Assembly (NCBI GenBank): GCA_026686845.1
Contig: JAIVEN010000009.1
Coordinates: 40,697,001 to 40,761,000 of the forward strand
Origin: Adenanthera pavonina
Taxonomy: Eukaryota; Streptophyta; Magnoliopsida; Fabales; Fabaceae
Direction of reading: 5' to 3'
Length of the DNA stretch: 64,000 bases
The notes beneath the pieces were generated by a model. That model was not told where the DNA came from, ran no database searches, and saw nothing but the letters and a program-made list of their open reading frames with translations. Below, piece by piece: positions 53,758 to 64,000 of this stretch; position 1 is the first letter of the stretch; the number at the start of each line of letters is the position of its first letter. A program made the translations under genes and the position numbers.

Positions 53758-56700
53758 TAGCCTCTCTCAGTACGGTATGGTTCGGGGACGAACCAAGCAG
53801 AAGCTGGTGGGCATGTGACATCCGGCCACTGATGAGGGCAGGAAATGATAGCTGGTGCAAGAAAAGTAGGGGTCAGATAAAGTGATGAGCATAAAGTAAT
53901 GAGGCACCGACAAGGAGCGGCTTCTGGTAGACTTCTAAGCGGGAGGGGCATATGAATAAATCGAATACATACCGGAACGAGAGGGATCCAGAGACTGTAT
54001 AGGTATGGGACTATACGGTTAAGGATAGCTTAAAGAAATTGATAGGTACTACCTATACCAACAAGGTGCGCCTACCTTTTCGGTAGCCTATCCCTTAAGA
54101 ACTCCTTAGTTAAGCATGCTTGACTTGGAGCAATTATGGGATGGGTAACCTCCTAGGAAGGAGGTGTGTGAGTGAGGACAAAGCACACCGAAAGGGCTTG
54201 TGTTGGTTTGTGGGGACAGTTGTCAATCCCGAATAGCAGCCAGACGTTACAGGTGGTATCAAAGTCTAGCCTCTCTCAGTACGGTATGGTTTGGGGATGA
54301 ACCAAGCAGAACCTGGTGGGCATGTGACATCCGGGCACTGACGAGGACGGGAAGTGATCGCTGGTGTAAGAAAAGTAGGGGTCAGATAAAGTAATGAGTA
54401 TAAAGTAATGAGGCACCGACAAGGAGCGGCTCCTGGTAGACTTCTAAGCGGGAGGGGCATATGAATGAATCGAATACATACCAGAATGAGAGGGATCTAG
54501 AGATTGTATAGGTATGAGACTATACGGTTAAGGATAGCTTAAAGGAATTGATAGGTACTACCTATACCAACAAAGTGCGTCTACCTTTTCGGTAGCCTAT
54601 CCCTTAAGAACTCCTCAGTTAAGCGTGCTTGACTTGGAACAATTATGGGATGGGTGACCTCCTGGGAAGGAGGTGTGTGAGTGATGACAAAGCACATCAA
54701 AATGGCTTGTGTTGGTTTGTGGGGACAGTCGTCAATCCCAAATAGTGGTCGGATGTTACATTAGTTCATGGGAGAGGGGTGTGAGATAATTTCTCAGTAA
54801 CAGGGGACAACCACACACACACATATTTATCTCATGTAACTCGTGAATGCAATGTGAAATGAATGGTATGCATGTCTCTGTCGCACACAGCTAGAACCAT
54901 GGGCTATTGTCATAATAGGATATTTCATATAGGTAACTCCCTTCCAACAGTCGATGAAGACTAATTTCGGGATATCACCAAGCTTACCTTACACTAATGC
55001 AACCCGGCCAAAGGTTATACTAGCACTCTGACCGTGGCTCTCCTTCCCTTGAACTACCTCGAATTGGTGGTGATTTAGGGAAGGTGCAGTCCACTAACGC
55101 CTGGCTCCCCTGGCCATAGGGGAAGAGTTAACTACAGGGATCCCTTCCTCATCCTCCCTAATAATATCTCATATCATTATATTTCATACCATCATATATC
55201 TTATCATCATCACCACCCAATCCACCATATATCACAATCTCATAATGTCATGTGGTGATGCTCATGTATCATCATATATTCATCATCATCATATCATAAT
55301 GTCATGTATGCATTACGTCATGTCATGCTAACATTATCATCATAATCATCATAGTCATCAAAATCATCATCTAGCTGTGTGTATGCCACAATATATATAG
55401 AAAACAGCACACACACACTTATCAATATCGTGGTATGAAAGAAACATGCATATATATACAAATATATATACTATCATACAATAGAATACAAATAAACAAA
55501 CACCCAGTTACCTCAGGTTGTCAATACCACACACGTGAGTTCCACGAACTTCTTGAATTGCCCAACACATGTGAATCCCTTTCGATTAACTAAACAACCT
55601 TCATAATAACATGATTCTTCAATTAACACGATATACCAAATATCCAAATTCCACAATTCAACCACTTTAGGCCTAACCCAAGGTTCCAACACCCCTTTCA
55701 TGCCATTAAGCTCCTAGGAACCCTTCAAACACTACTCAACCACATACATTTCAAATTCCCAAGAGCCCAAACCGAAAACAACCTAGGGTTAAGCTCTAAA
55801 CACATATAATCCCTTCAAAACTCATATCCAAGCAACACGAACACTAAAACACACTTCCTTAACACCATTTCATCCATTTCAATTGGTGGATTTCATCCCA
55901 AACCTGAAATCCAAGGTCAAAATCGAAAATCCCAAATTCTAACCGAAGAAAATGGAGAGGGAGGAGTAGAGAACACTTACCAACTTGAATCCAAGCTCTT
56001 GATGTTTGAAAATCACTCCCAAAAGCCAGAAATTACAAACCCTAGTAGAGCTCCCTCAATCTCCTCCGTCGCTCCCTTCATTTATTGCCTTTCCAATCAT
56101 CCGAAATGATCCAGATTTAAACAAAAATCCTGAATCTCATCTCAGCTCCACCAGTTTTTGCTGAAATAACACCACTAGAGTAGTTCTCACCGCGGTGGCC
56201 CTACTTCTCGCTGCGGCGTGGAGCTTTTCTAGACCCCACTTGAACCTTCCTTTGTCCTGTTTTCTCCGATCCTAAACACAAAATCAAGAAAGATATCACG
56301 AGGGGTGTTACATTGTGAAGGTTGTTTGGTAGTCTGAGAGGGATTCAAGTGTGTTGGACAACTCGAGAAGTTCATGGAATCCACGTGTGTGGTATTAACA
56401 ACCTGAGGTAACCAGATATTTGTTTGTATTGTATTGTTTGTATGGTATGATAGTACATATATTTATGTACATATGCATGTTTCTTTCATACCATGATATA
56501 GATGTGTTTGTGTGTACCGTTTTCTATATATCGTGGTATGAACACAGCTAGATGATGATTATTATGATGATGATGATGATTACATATATGATGATAATAT
56601 TGATATGATATGACATGATGCATAGCATGACATTGAGATCATTATGATGATGATGATGATTATTATTATATGATGATACATGAGCATCACCAGATGGTAT

Positions 56701-56766
56701 TGTGAGATTGTGATATATGATGGATTGAGTGGTGATGATGTGATGACGATATGATATATGATGATA

Positions 56767-56880
56767 TATGTTAGGGAGGATAAGGATGGAATATATATAT
56801 GTTAGGGAGGATAAGGATGGAATATATATATGCTAGGGAGGATAAGGATGGAATATATATGTTAGGGAGGATAAGGATGA
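56767..56880 (+). repeat. 31-bp minisatellite in family A LTR
   Basis: Four units start 'ttagggaggataaggatgg' (or ctagggag) at 56771, 56802, 56833 and 56862, separated by 'aatatatatatg'. Confidence 0.85.
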
Positions 56881-57849
56881 GATTCCTGCTGCTAAATCTC
56901 CTCCTATGGCTAGGAGGGGAAAGGCACGCAGTGGATTGTACCTTCCCTAAATTACCATCAATTCATGATGGTCCAGGGGAAGAAGAGCCATGGTCCAAAC
57001 ATTAATGTTACCTTTGGCCAGCTACACTAATGAGAGGTGAGCTTGGTGATGTCCTAGAATCATTTTTTACCGATTGTTGGAAGGGAATTACCTATATGAA
57101 ATGTCCTCTTATGATGACAATTTTTGGTTCTAGCTGTGTACGAGGGAGACATGCATTCCATTCATTTCACATTGCATTCATGGATTGTATGAGTTATATA
57201 TGTATACATATGTATGTGGTTGTCTCCGGTTACTGAGACATTGTCTCACACCCATCTCCCATGAACTAACCTTTCAGGTGACAGTGGCACTAGTACGGAG
57301 AAGACGTGTGAGTAGCATTGGACGTTGGAATACTAGGTCTATCTAGTTTATGTGTAATTTGGACATGTATCTTGTGCCAAGTAGGATAAGATGCTTGTAA
57401 TGGATGTATGACATTATAAGGATTATTACGTATGGTGAATGTATGTGGAATTATGTTGTATGTATTGTGTATGCTGGATGGTGGTGTATGTGTGATTCGG
57501 GATATTGAGGAGTCACTACTACAGAATTGAACTTTAGGAACGCTGATTCTGGAACGTTTATTTATAAAACGTGCTAAAAATGCATTTCGGGAACGATTAT
57601 GTAGAAAACGTGCCAGAAAGTTGAACTTCAAGAACGTTTTCTATAAAAAGCGTTCCAAAAGGTTTCACATCTGCCACAGTGCATGATGTGAAAGACCTCC
57701 TGGAACGTTTTATTAAGTAAACGTTCCAGAAGACTTCCATAATTGAGTAACGTTGATTTCAAACAAACGTTCCCGGTATGTTTTTTTTTTTAAAAAAATT
57801 GATTTAAGTTAGGTCACAGAACTAAAGCATCTTTGACAGACGATCCCCA

Positions 57850-60603
57850 ACACCTCGGCCTTCCGTCTCTCAGCATCGTACCTCCTCCTTTGCCGTTCTC
57901 TCGGCCCTCTCTCTCTACGCTATCGCCATGCCCACCACCATTGATGAGCTCCCCTAAAAGATTCAAGCTGTAACTTTAAGCCCCTAAAGCGGTTTTGGCC
58001 CACCCCCTTTCTTCCAACTCCAGCAAACCTCACCATCGATTCATTAACGTGAACTCCACCATACCTCACTAGCCATCGACGCAAGCTCCTCCTCCTCCTC
58101 CTCCTCACAGCCGATGAAAGCTAAGGTCATCTCCATCTTCGCAGCAAGAAGTGAGAAATGGGTAGAGGTGGAGCCTACCGGGGTTGAGATTTTTCAGAAA
58201 GAAGGAAGTTGGGAGAGCTGTACTGATTCGCATCAATGGTTGTGAGTGAGAAATGCGAATAATGAAAATTAATGTTGTGAAAGTTAAAGGTGGTGAGGTG
58301 TCGAAATCAAATGAATCAGTAATGGTGGAGTCTCCCCACACAGACACAGCCGTAGCCGTTGGAAAAGAAAAAGGTGTGAAATCAATTGTATAGCATTCTA
58401 GTTTTCTTTCTGGATTGAAAATTTTACTGTTGTGCAGATCTTTGAGAAACATTGGGTCACAGTTCACTATATAACTTGATAGTTCATCTAGGAAGGAAGC
58501 AATTATATTTCGATACAATATATCCATCAATATGATGTGGTAAGTTTTGTCTAGGGATATTTTGGACATATAGGTGATTTTTTCTTTTTTATGATGCTTC
58601 CCATTTTGATAGCTAGAAATTCATTTGGAGTTTAATATCAAGTTTAACAAAATTACAATTTATCATGAAGACTTAACTAAATTTGAAGACAAATGGCCCT
58701 AATCAATTTGTGTAAAGTATTGCATTGAACTTATCAACGTGAACACCATTGGGGTGAGGGCACAAATTTGTCTTCATGATAATTAACACCATTAGGGTGA
58801 GAGCACAAATAGGGCTGGTAGGATCAAAAAGTCATTCACCAGAAAAGAATAGAGCTGAATATCACATGAACAGAGGAAAAGTTATTTCCTCCTCTTCGTC
58901 CAAATGAAGATAGTCAAAACTAGCTAGAAAACATCTGCATCACGTTGAGGCTAGGCTGTCCCATATCAGTCTCCTGGGAGACTGTGAAGACAATAAATTA
59001 AAACTATTTGATATACAAAATAAAATAAAAATAATTTAAAAAATAGTTCTCTACCATATGCCGTTTGGCAAGTGCAATGCACTCTTTTTAGACTAAAAAG
59101 GATGGGTGGCTTCCTGTCATCATTTTTCAAAAGCAAGATATTAGATTCTTAGCTTGTTGAAAGTTATCTAAATGGAGGAATTGTGTTGTAACTAGGTTAC
59201 TGTTGAGTGGTTGACGAACGTGATTAATGTATCCTCATATTCATAATATGATGGAACTCTATCACCTTATTTTCTCTTAAATAATCTTAAGTAGAATTTC
59301 AACTTGCTGTGGTCTATGCAACTGGAGAAATCATTGACCTATAATTTTACTAGCATGTATGATCCTTCTGGTCATCTTCATTTTTCAACTCTACTGATTT
59401 CTTCATTTTATTTAGTCTTGCTTTCTCTAAAGCTTATGACCATGTTGAGTTTATTTGGTGTTGTGGTGTTGTTGACTAGTATGCAAGGACTTTAAACTTG
59501 ACCCCTGCATTTTGTGGCATCTTAGCCTTTATTTTGTTATAAGAAAATTTATTATATACACACTATGGAGTATGGATCAGGGCCAAATTGGTGTTCACAT
59601 AACACTAGTGGTGTTGCTAAATTCATATGGTGTGTGCCTCATACATGACCAAAATATTAATTCAGCTTTTGTTCTTTGATTTCTTTTTTACTTTCCCAAC
59701 TCTCCTTTTTTTTCTTTGCTTCATGACTTAATCCATGTCAGTGCTCTTTTCTCTTCTTTTTCTTCTCTTTTTCATGACTAAATGTAGAAAGCATTCACTT
59801 TTTATTTCAAAGTAAATTGTAAAGAAAAGTTTCTGGTGAAACTTTATGCTAAATATCCCTTAAGTTTCTATAATTTTGTGAAAGTGATCATGATTGTAGC
59901 TCAATGACATTGCATGCTCTAAACTTGCATTGTGCTTTTAAACCTAAAGTGTCTGTGCAATTCTTCATCGTATGACCTATTTCTCACACTCTATAAAGTC
60001 TGAGATTTTCATGCATCTTCGAAGATAGGATGGATGACTAATCCTCTTGCATAATCACGATTTCATTATATTTTATGCTTTTATATGGTGTCTTCCTTTA
60101 GTTTTATTATTATAAACATAATTCAACATCGGTTGATTCTTTAATGATTAGTGGAATTGTTTTCATATCTATGGCTGATGTTTGGCTAAGCCCTTGCTTC
60201 CTAGATAAAGGTCATAAAACTAAAGATTATGGGAGAAAGAATTTTAGAGTTGGATATTTTCTTGCATGCAGAATTGTATTTTCTCTTTTGTTGTGTGAAT
60301 GAAATGCTGTTGGTCTTGCTGGTCACAATCATATTCTCTTTTAATTTAATTCCATATAGTTCTAATTTAATTCCATATAGGTCTTACTGGTCACAGGCAT
60401 CCCAATACATATAGTTCTAATTATAATTCCATCCCAAAGTACGGCGAGAGTGACATATATCTGCATTTAATTAAGCACAGTGTATTAAGAGCAACAAAGA
60501 AAGCATGAAAATGATTATGAAAATGGAGGATACATATATTTATTATTTATTTTTCTCTTTAGGAAAAAAGAGGAAGATTGATATCATCTTATTGTCCTTT
60601 TAG
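57850..60603 (+). other. CACTA-2 interior, no further domain recognised
   Basis: 57850-58400 is GC-richer and may hold the leader and first exons of the element gene; the frames there are short. 58590-60540 is AT-rich with no domain I can name. The minus-strand frame 58105-58569 is opposite to the coding orientation and is considered a shadow. Confidence 0.35.
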
Positions 60604-60888
60604 TTGCCATACTAGCCAGATGAAATTTATTATGGATATCATGTTATGAAATTTATGAGAGATGTCATTACACATGGCCAATCTATCATCCCTGGCACTG
60701 TGTGTACTTCAACTCTATCTTATATTACATAAGTTTTTAAATTGTACCATATTCATTTAATTTATTGTATGTGATGATTCATTTTGCAGTATTTTTCTGA
60801 CACATATCGTGCTTTCTACTCCAAAGAAGACATACAAGAAGTCATAGAAGAATATGTGAAGTATGTGTTAAAAGAATGTAACTTATAG
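60604..60888 (+). pseudogene. Ulp1-type cysteine protease, C-terminal relic
   Basis: After an acceptor 'ccttttag' the frame from 60604 reads LPY, stop, PDEIYYGYHVMKFMRDVI, and after a second acceptor 'attttgcag' (60789) YFSDTYRAFYSKEDIQEVIE then EYVKYVLKECNL and TAG at 60886-60888. Both parts resemble the end of Ulp1-like protease domains carried by plant CACTA and Mutator elements, where the active-site segment is of the type CGYYVM. Here that position reads YYGYHVM, so the catalytic Cys is Tyr, and a TAG replaces the likely Gln before PDE. It is inactive. In intact relatives the domain would be a SUMO-protease-like accessory protein. Confidence 0.6.
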
Positions 60889-62122
60889 GATATTTATAAT
60901 ATTTGAGATATTGTTCAGAGCTATTTTGTGGTTTAGAAATATTTTTTGGTGACAATTAGACATTTGTAAGTTAATATTGATAGATAAGTAATGGATATCA
61001 ACTTTTTTGGAAAAAGCATGTACTCTTGAATTTCTATACATATTTAATGAAATTCTCAGAATGGTTGGATTATTATTTGCTTTTGTATTGTTATATTGTT
61101 GGAATGGTTGTTGGACTGCAAGGAAAAAATGAAATTTAATGGTAAAAAAAAAAAAAGATTCAGGAACGTTTTCATCTAGCAAGCGCGTTCGAATACTAAT
61201 ATTCGGACACGCTTCCCTTGTAGAAACGTTCCCGAAAAGCAGTGTTTGGGCTCCTTTACAACTAGTAAGCGTGCCACAAAACTGGTATCCGAGAACGCTT
61301 TCTACTTGGAAAGGTGCCTGAAGACAGGTATTCGGGAACGATTCCATTAAAAAGTGAAGGGTTCCCCAAATTTTTCGGAACGGTCACATATGGAACGCTT
61401 CAAAAATGTTTCGGAACCCGAAAAATTAAACGTTCCAGAAGCCCATTTCTGTATTAGTGAGTTAGTGTGGTATTGGTTGTAAGCCTATGGGTGGAATTGG
61501 GCCTTGTTGGGTATTTTGGGGCAAGTAGCCCAATTTGTTAATTGGGGTTTAAGGGGGTTAAATCTTAGAGGAGTGGTTTCTTTGAGGTGAAACCTCTTTG
61601 AACAAGTTGGTCTAGTGGCTTAGGACCTGTGTGAATGGTCTTGGTTGGTTGAATTGCCTTTGGTGGCAAATTGGAGTGTTAAATGGTAAGTTTTGGTTAA
61701 AAAGTGGCATAAACGGTGTTACATGTCCAAAACCTTCATACAGAGTTGGATTGAGGTGGTAGTGGTGTGTATGAATAGATTGGGACTAATTAACTTGTAG
61801 GAGTTAGAATCAGGTCAATCAGAGGTCGGAGCATAACGTTATGCATGTCGGAAGTTCACCTCGGAGTTGGAGAATTTGCCAGTATGGAAACCAACATGGG
61901 GCGCTGTGGCGTCAGAGAGTCTAGTAGCGTTGTAAAACAGGGAAGATTTGGAGCCGCAACGGTACTGTAGCGGCCGCGACCCCAGCTCAGATTTTGATGT
62001 TGTTTGATTTGTTTCCGCTGCTCTGAAGTTTTGGGAAGTTGTTGTGAGATATTTGGATTGTGTTTGATTGTATTTTGAAGGTTTTGGTCAAGTTTGGAAG
62101 TGTTAGGGAGTAGGTTGTTACA

Positions 62123-63340
62123 CCTTCATATAATTTAATATTTATAATCCATTTACGCTTTTTCTAAATGTTTGAGAAAACATTAAATTCAAGTGCAATA
62201 TACTTATAATTAAATGACCAGAAAATCGTGTATTCATATCCATATCTACCTCAAACGTACGTAACTATTCTAATGCACAGTTGGTTCTAATAATCAACCG
62301 GCCTTTTTGTTGGTAAAAACAAAAAGAAAGAAAAACCTCCAATTTTCTTAATTTCTTCTATTATTGGACATTCGGTGACTTAATCGAAATTAATTGTCTT
62401 CGGATAACTTTGTGTAGCTAAATTTCAATATCTTAGGAGGATGAAATTTTCTTATCATCATGAATTCAAAAAATTAAAGATGAATTTAAAACTGGAAAAC
62501 ATACGAACTTAATTTCTGTAGAATTATGTGTTCTCAAGTTTGAGCCTTGTTGAAGAGAAAACTAAGTTGGGAGAATTATCCCCATTTGAGCCTAATAGTA
62601 TTTGAATCTTGCTTAATAGTATAAGATACCAAGATAGTAAAAGTAATTACGTGATATCTTTTTTTAAGACCCCTTAATTTCTTATATATTTCTCATGAAC
62701 GGAGGATCCAACTCCAAATGTTAAAGATCTAGTCTAAAAGAATATGAACGAAGTCGGAATGTGAAAAATAATATCTAGAGCTTTAGGAACATGGTTGAAA
62801 ACAATGCATGATTAATTATTTATTTAATTATATAAGCATTAATAATATCGTTTGACAATAAACAATTTGCTGTTTTTATTTTATTTTGTTATTTGTTGTT
62901 TTCTACCAGCCTGAATCTAAATATTATGTACAGTTTGTATTCAAACGATGTCTTCGATTAATCTAAATTCACTTAATTGTACAGTCCGTACAATTAAAGA
63001 GATGTATTCCTTTCTAGTTAACGCCAGTTGAAAACAATCCGAACAAAGCCTTGATCGTTTTTATTAGTTAAATAATTGATTATATATAGTTTATATATTT
63101 TTTAAAGTATGAGAACAAAATATTGAACGTCTCTTTTTATTTGAGCGTTGAAGACTAGACGTGAGTTAAATTACAACGGCAAATTTTATTTATTCCAATG
63201 TTTACAAAAGGGAAACAACAAAGTACCATGAAGTTGATTTACAAAATAAGCATGTTTGTAAGCAACGAAAGACAAGTTAATTCAACCTAGAAACGAACCA
63301 ACAAAGTAAGAAATGCAAAATTAAACAAATTAAATCTTGG
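62123..63340. repeat. Continuation of duplicated unit, copies of 26.6-31.3 kb blocks
   Basis: 62340-62530 ('gtgacttaatcgaaattaat', 'gaggatgaaattttc') matches 10840-11000 and 26600-26760. 62810-62900 matches 12870-12960 and 28200-28290. 62940-63010 matches 29100-29160. 63140-63300 matches flanks downstream of the small genes. This shows the duplicated unit is larger than the 1.45-kb tandem repeat. No gene is present. Confidence 0.6.
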
Positions 63341-63369
63341 TAAATTGAATTATACACACGTGCACGACT

Positions 63370-63443
63370 TTGCATCCTTCATGTAACCTCCTTGCCAGTC
63401 TATCAACTCCAATATCATTATTGGCAGACTCTTTCACAGCCAT
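63370..63443 (-). pseudogene. Small-ORF family copy 5, exon 2 remnant
   Basis: On the minus strand 'ctcatgtag/atggctgtgaaag' and '..gccaatgatattgg'-like sequence are placed as exon 2 in copies 2-4, in the same flanking context ('gcaacgaaagac', 'caacctagaaacg' downstream). About 100 bp of intron-like sequence follows, then an LTR fragment at 63541. The coding exon is not in the window. Confidence 0.4.
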
Positions 63444-63540
63444 CTACATGAGAATGAAAAGAAAATTGGTCATTTTTCTAAAAATACAAAACAGGAATAG
63501 TCAGATGACTGCCCTTACTGAATTAAAATACATAAGATAC

Positions 63541-63795
63541 TGTAACACCCTAGAGAACAAAACCCCAAGACGCATCAAAAAGAGAACAAACAACACCATT
63601 TACATGAAAACAGAGAATAGTGCCACGACCTACTATAGTGCCGCCACGTGTAGTAGTTCACTGCCTGAAAATGAAAAAGAAACATAGGAGTGTGGCATCA
63701 TGGCCTGGACACTGGTGCTCAGCCCCCTGAATTGATTTGACATTAGCAATTTGCTGATATCATGGATAGACTTTCAATGTGCGTAAAATGACTTT
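63541..63795 (-). mobile_element. Family A-like LTR fragment, minus strand
   Basis: TGTAACACCCTAGAG at 63541 is the reversed 3' end of a family A LTR. The segment continues through the GC-rich part ('gtgccacgacctactatagt') to 'caatgtgcgtaaaatgactt' and then stops matching, so most of the LTR is deleted. Confidence 0.6.
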
Positions 63796-64000
63796 TTATA
63801 TCTTAGATAAATCAATAGCTTTTGGAATATGCCATAAAAATAATAATTGAGGGAGTAGTACTCTAATTAATGTGAGATCAATTACAATTGGAAAACATAT
63901 ACTCCCTCTAGTATTAAATATAAATAATCTTCTAGTCTAAAATATAAGTTGCTTAAAAAAGAACTCTTAAGGCCCAAAATATAAGAAAATGGTGAAATAA
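63796..64000. repeat. Dispersed repeat matching 36955-37120
   Basis: 'aaatcaatagcttttggaat', 'ttaatgtgagatcaattaca' and 'actccctctagtattaaata' recur in the same order near 36960-37090. It reaches the end of the window. Confidence 0.5.

Larger units (their letters stand above)
53306..54760 (+). mobile_element. Cassandra-like TRIM array: LTR-int-LTR-int-LTR
   Basis: Three LTRs start TGTGACATCC and end TGTTACA or CGTTACA: 53306-53742, 53814-54251 and 54323-54760 (437-438 bp each). Two 71-bp internal segments (53743-53813, 54252-54322) each start with a Met-tRNA primer site TGGTATCAAAG and end with a short purine-rich run. Each LTR holds a 5S rRNA-like block. No coding sequence fits in the internal segment, as expected for Cassandra TRIMs. 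The solo LTR at 13484-13910 is the same family. Tandem structure with shared LTRs implies unequal or intra-element recombination. Confidence 0.9.
51221..56312 (-). mobile_element. Minus-strand family A LTR, itself interrupted
   Basis: TGTAACATCC at 51221 (3' end read on the plus strand) and GGGGTGTTACA ending at 56312 are flanked by TTGTG (51216-51220, 56313-56317). Two pieces, 51221-52116 and 54761-56312, together give about 2.45 kb and are contiguous in the LTR consensus except for a short scar at 'gtcacctgaaatgtaaat'. The insert 52117-54760 is a second LTR fragment plus a Cassandra array. Confidence 0.88.
57514..61459 (+). mobile_element. CACTA element 2 with Ulp1 relic
   Basis: TIRs CACTACTACAGAATTG (57514) and, reverse complemented, CACTAATACAGAAATGG (from 61459) are flanked by AGT (57511-57513, 61460-61462). 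Subterminal 'ggaacgttt'/'aaacgttcc' repeats crowd both ends (57535-57780, 61155-61440). It is the same family as CACTA-1 in the opposite orientation: its right 560 bp (60880-61459) aligns with the left 560 bp of CACTA-1 reversed. It lacks the transposase but retains an Ulp1-like coding fragment. Length is 3946 bp. A CT-rich leader at 57840-57935 corresponds to the leader of CACTA-1 near 44480-44690. Confidence 0.92.
50521..62122 (+). mobile_element. Family A solo LTR expanded to 11.6 kb by nested elements
   Basis: TGTAACACCCGTCATAAC at 50521 and GTAGGTTGTTACA ending at 62122 are flanked by CCTTC (50516-50520, 62123-62127). Removing the minus-strand composite (51221-56312) and CACTA-2 (57514-61459) with their TSDs leaves about 2.56 kb, a normal family A LTR. 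Its three pieces (50521-51220, 56313-57513, 61460-62122) are colinear with the LTR consensus. The unoccupied site can be read in the duplicated units near 39690 and 2720. Confidence 0.92.

Noticed and set aside
58105..58569. 154-codon open frame on the minus strand in CACTA-2
   Set aside because: It runs against the coding orientation of the element, has no recognisable domain and overlaps a low-complexity leader region; treated as a chance frame.

Overview
The window is nuclear DNA of a flowering plant, most likely a eudicot with a repeat-rich genome. It is AT-rich and has few long open frames. It carries a Ty3/gypsy chromovirus with a methionine-tRNA primer site, many solo LTRs, Cassandra-like 5S-bearing TRIMs, two CACTA elements, a Mutator-type foldback, and Stowaway, Harbinger and hAT-like MITEs. 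No rRNA, functional tRNA, CRISPR or prokaryotic feature was seen. I cannot name the species.

Under the transposons lies a tandemly duplicated locus. Related blocks recur at about 2.57-2.83, 9.78-10.45, 31.2-33.4, 37.4-40.8, 44.8-50.5 and 62.1-64 kb. Three carry an intact minus-strand ORF of 43-44 codons (31558-31692, 38168-38299, 45356-45487). The reading frame is preserved across copies, the proteins share MSS..I..QKVLC and PP.pG...PT....FSK, a TATA box lies about 110-155 nt upstream of the ATG, and a conserved distal promoter block and an intron just after the stop are also shared. A fourth copy (10301-10449) has lost its ATG and frame, and a fifth survives only as exon 2 (63370-63443). I do not recognise the family. 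It is the best candidate in the window for an undescribed gene system.

Layout: 1-2571, three nested LTR pieces. 2572-5974, old duplicated spacer with a probable SINE. 5975-9761, a foldback element with 9-bp TSDs, split by a solo LTR. 9762-10510, decayed gene copy 1. 10581-28656, a tandem duplication whose two breakpoints fall inside MITEs; copy 1 received a 1.3-kb solo LTR, while copy 2 received a Cassandra LTR, a gypsy element of about 12.2 kb (itself holding two solo LTRs) and two MITEs. 28657-33670, MITEs and gene copy 2. 33671-37380, unclassified repeats and a possible captured coding fragment. 37381-40866, gene copy 3. 40867-44811, CACTA-1 with a broken transposase. 44812-50520, gene copy 4 and a minus-strand solo LTR holding another solo LTR. 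50521-62122, one solo LTR swollen to 11.6 kb by nested LTRs, a triple-LTR Cassandra array and CACTA-2 (Ulp1-protease relic). 62123-64000, the last degraded duplicated unit.

Most element boundaries were fixed by target-site duplications read directly from the sequence. Family names follow from TSD length, terminal motifs and encoded domains. No database search was possible.
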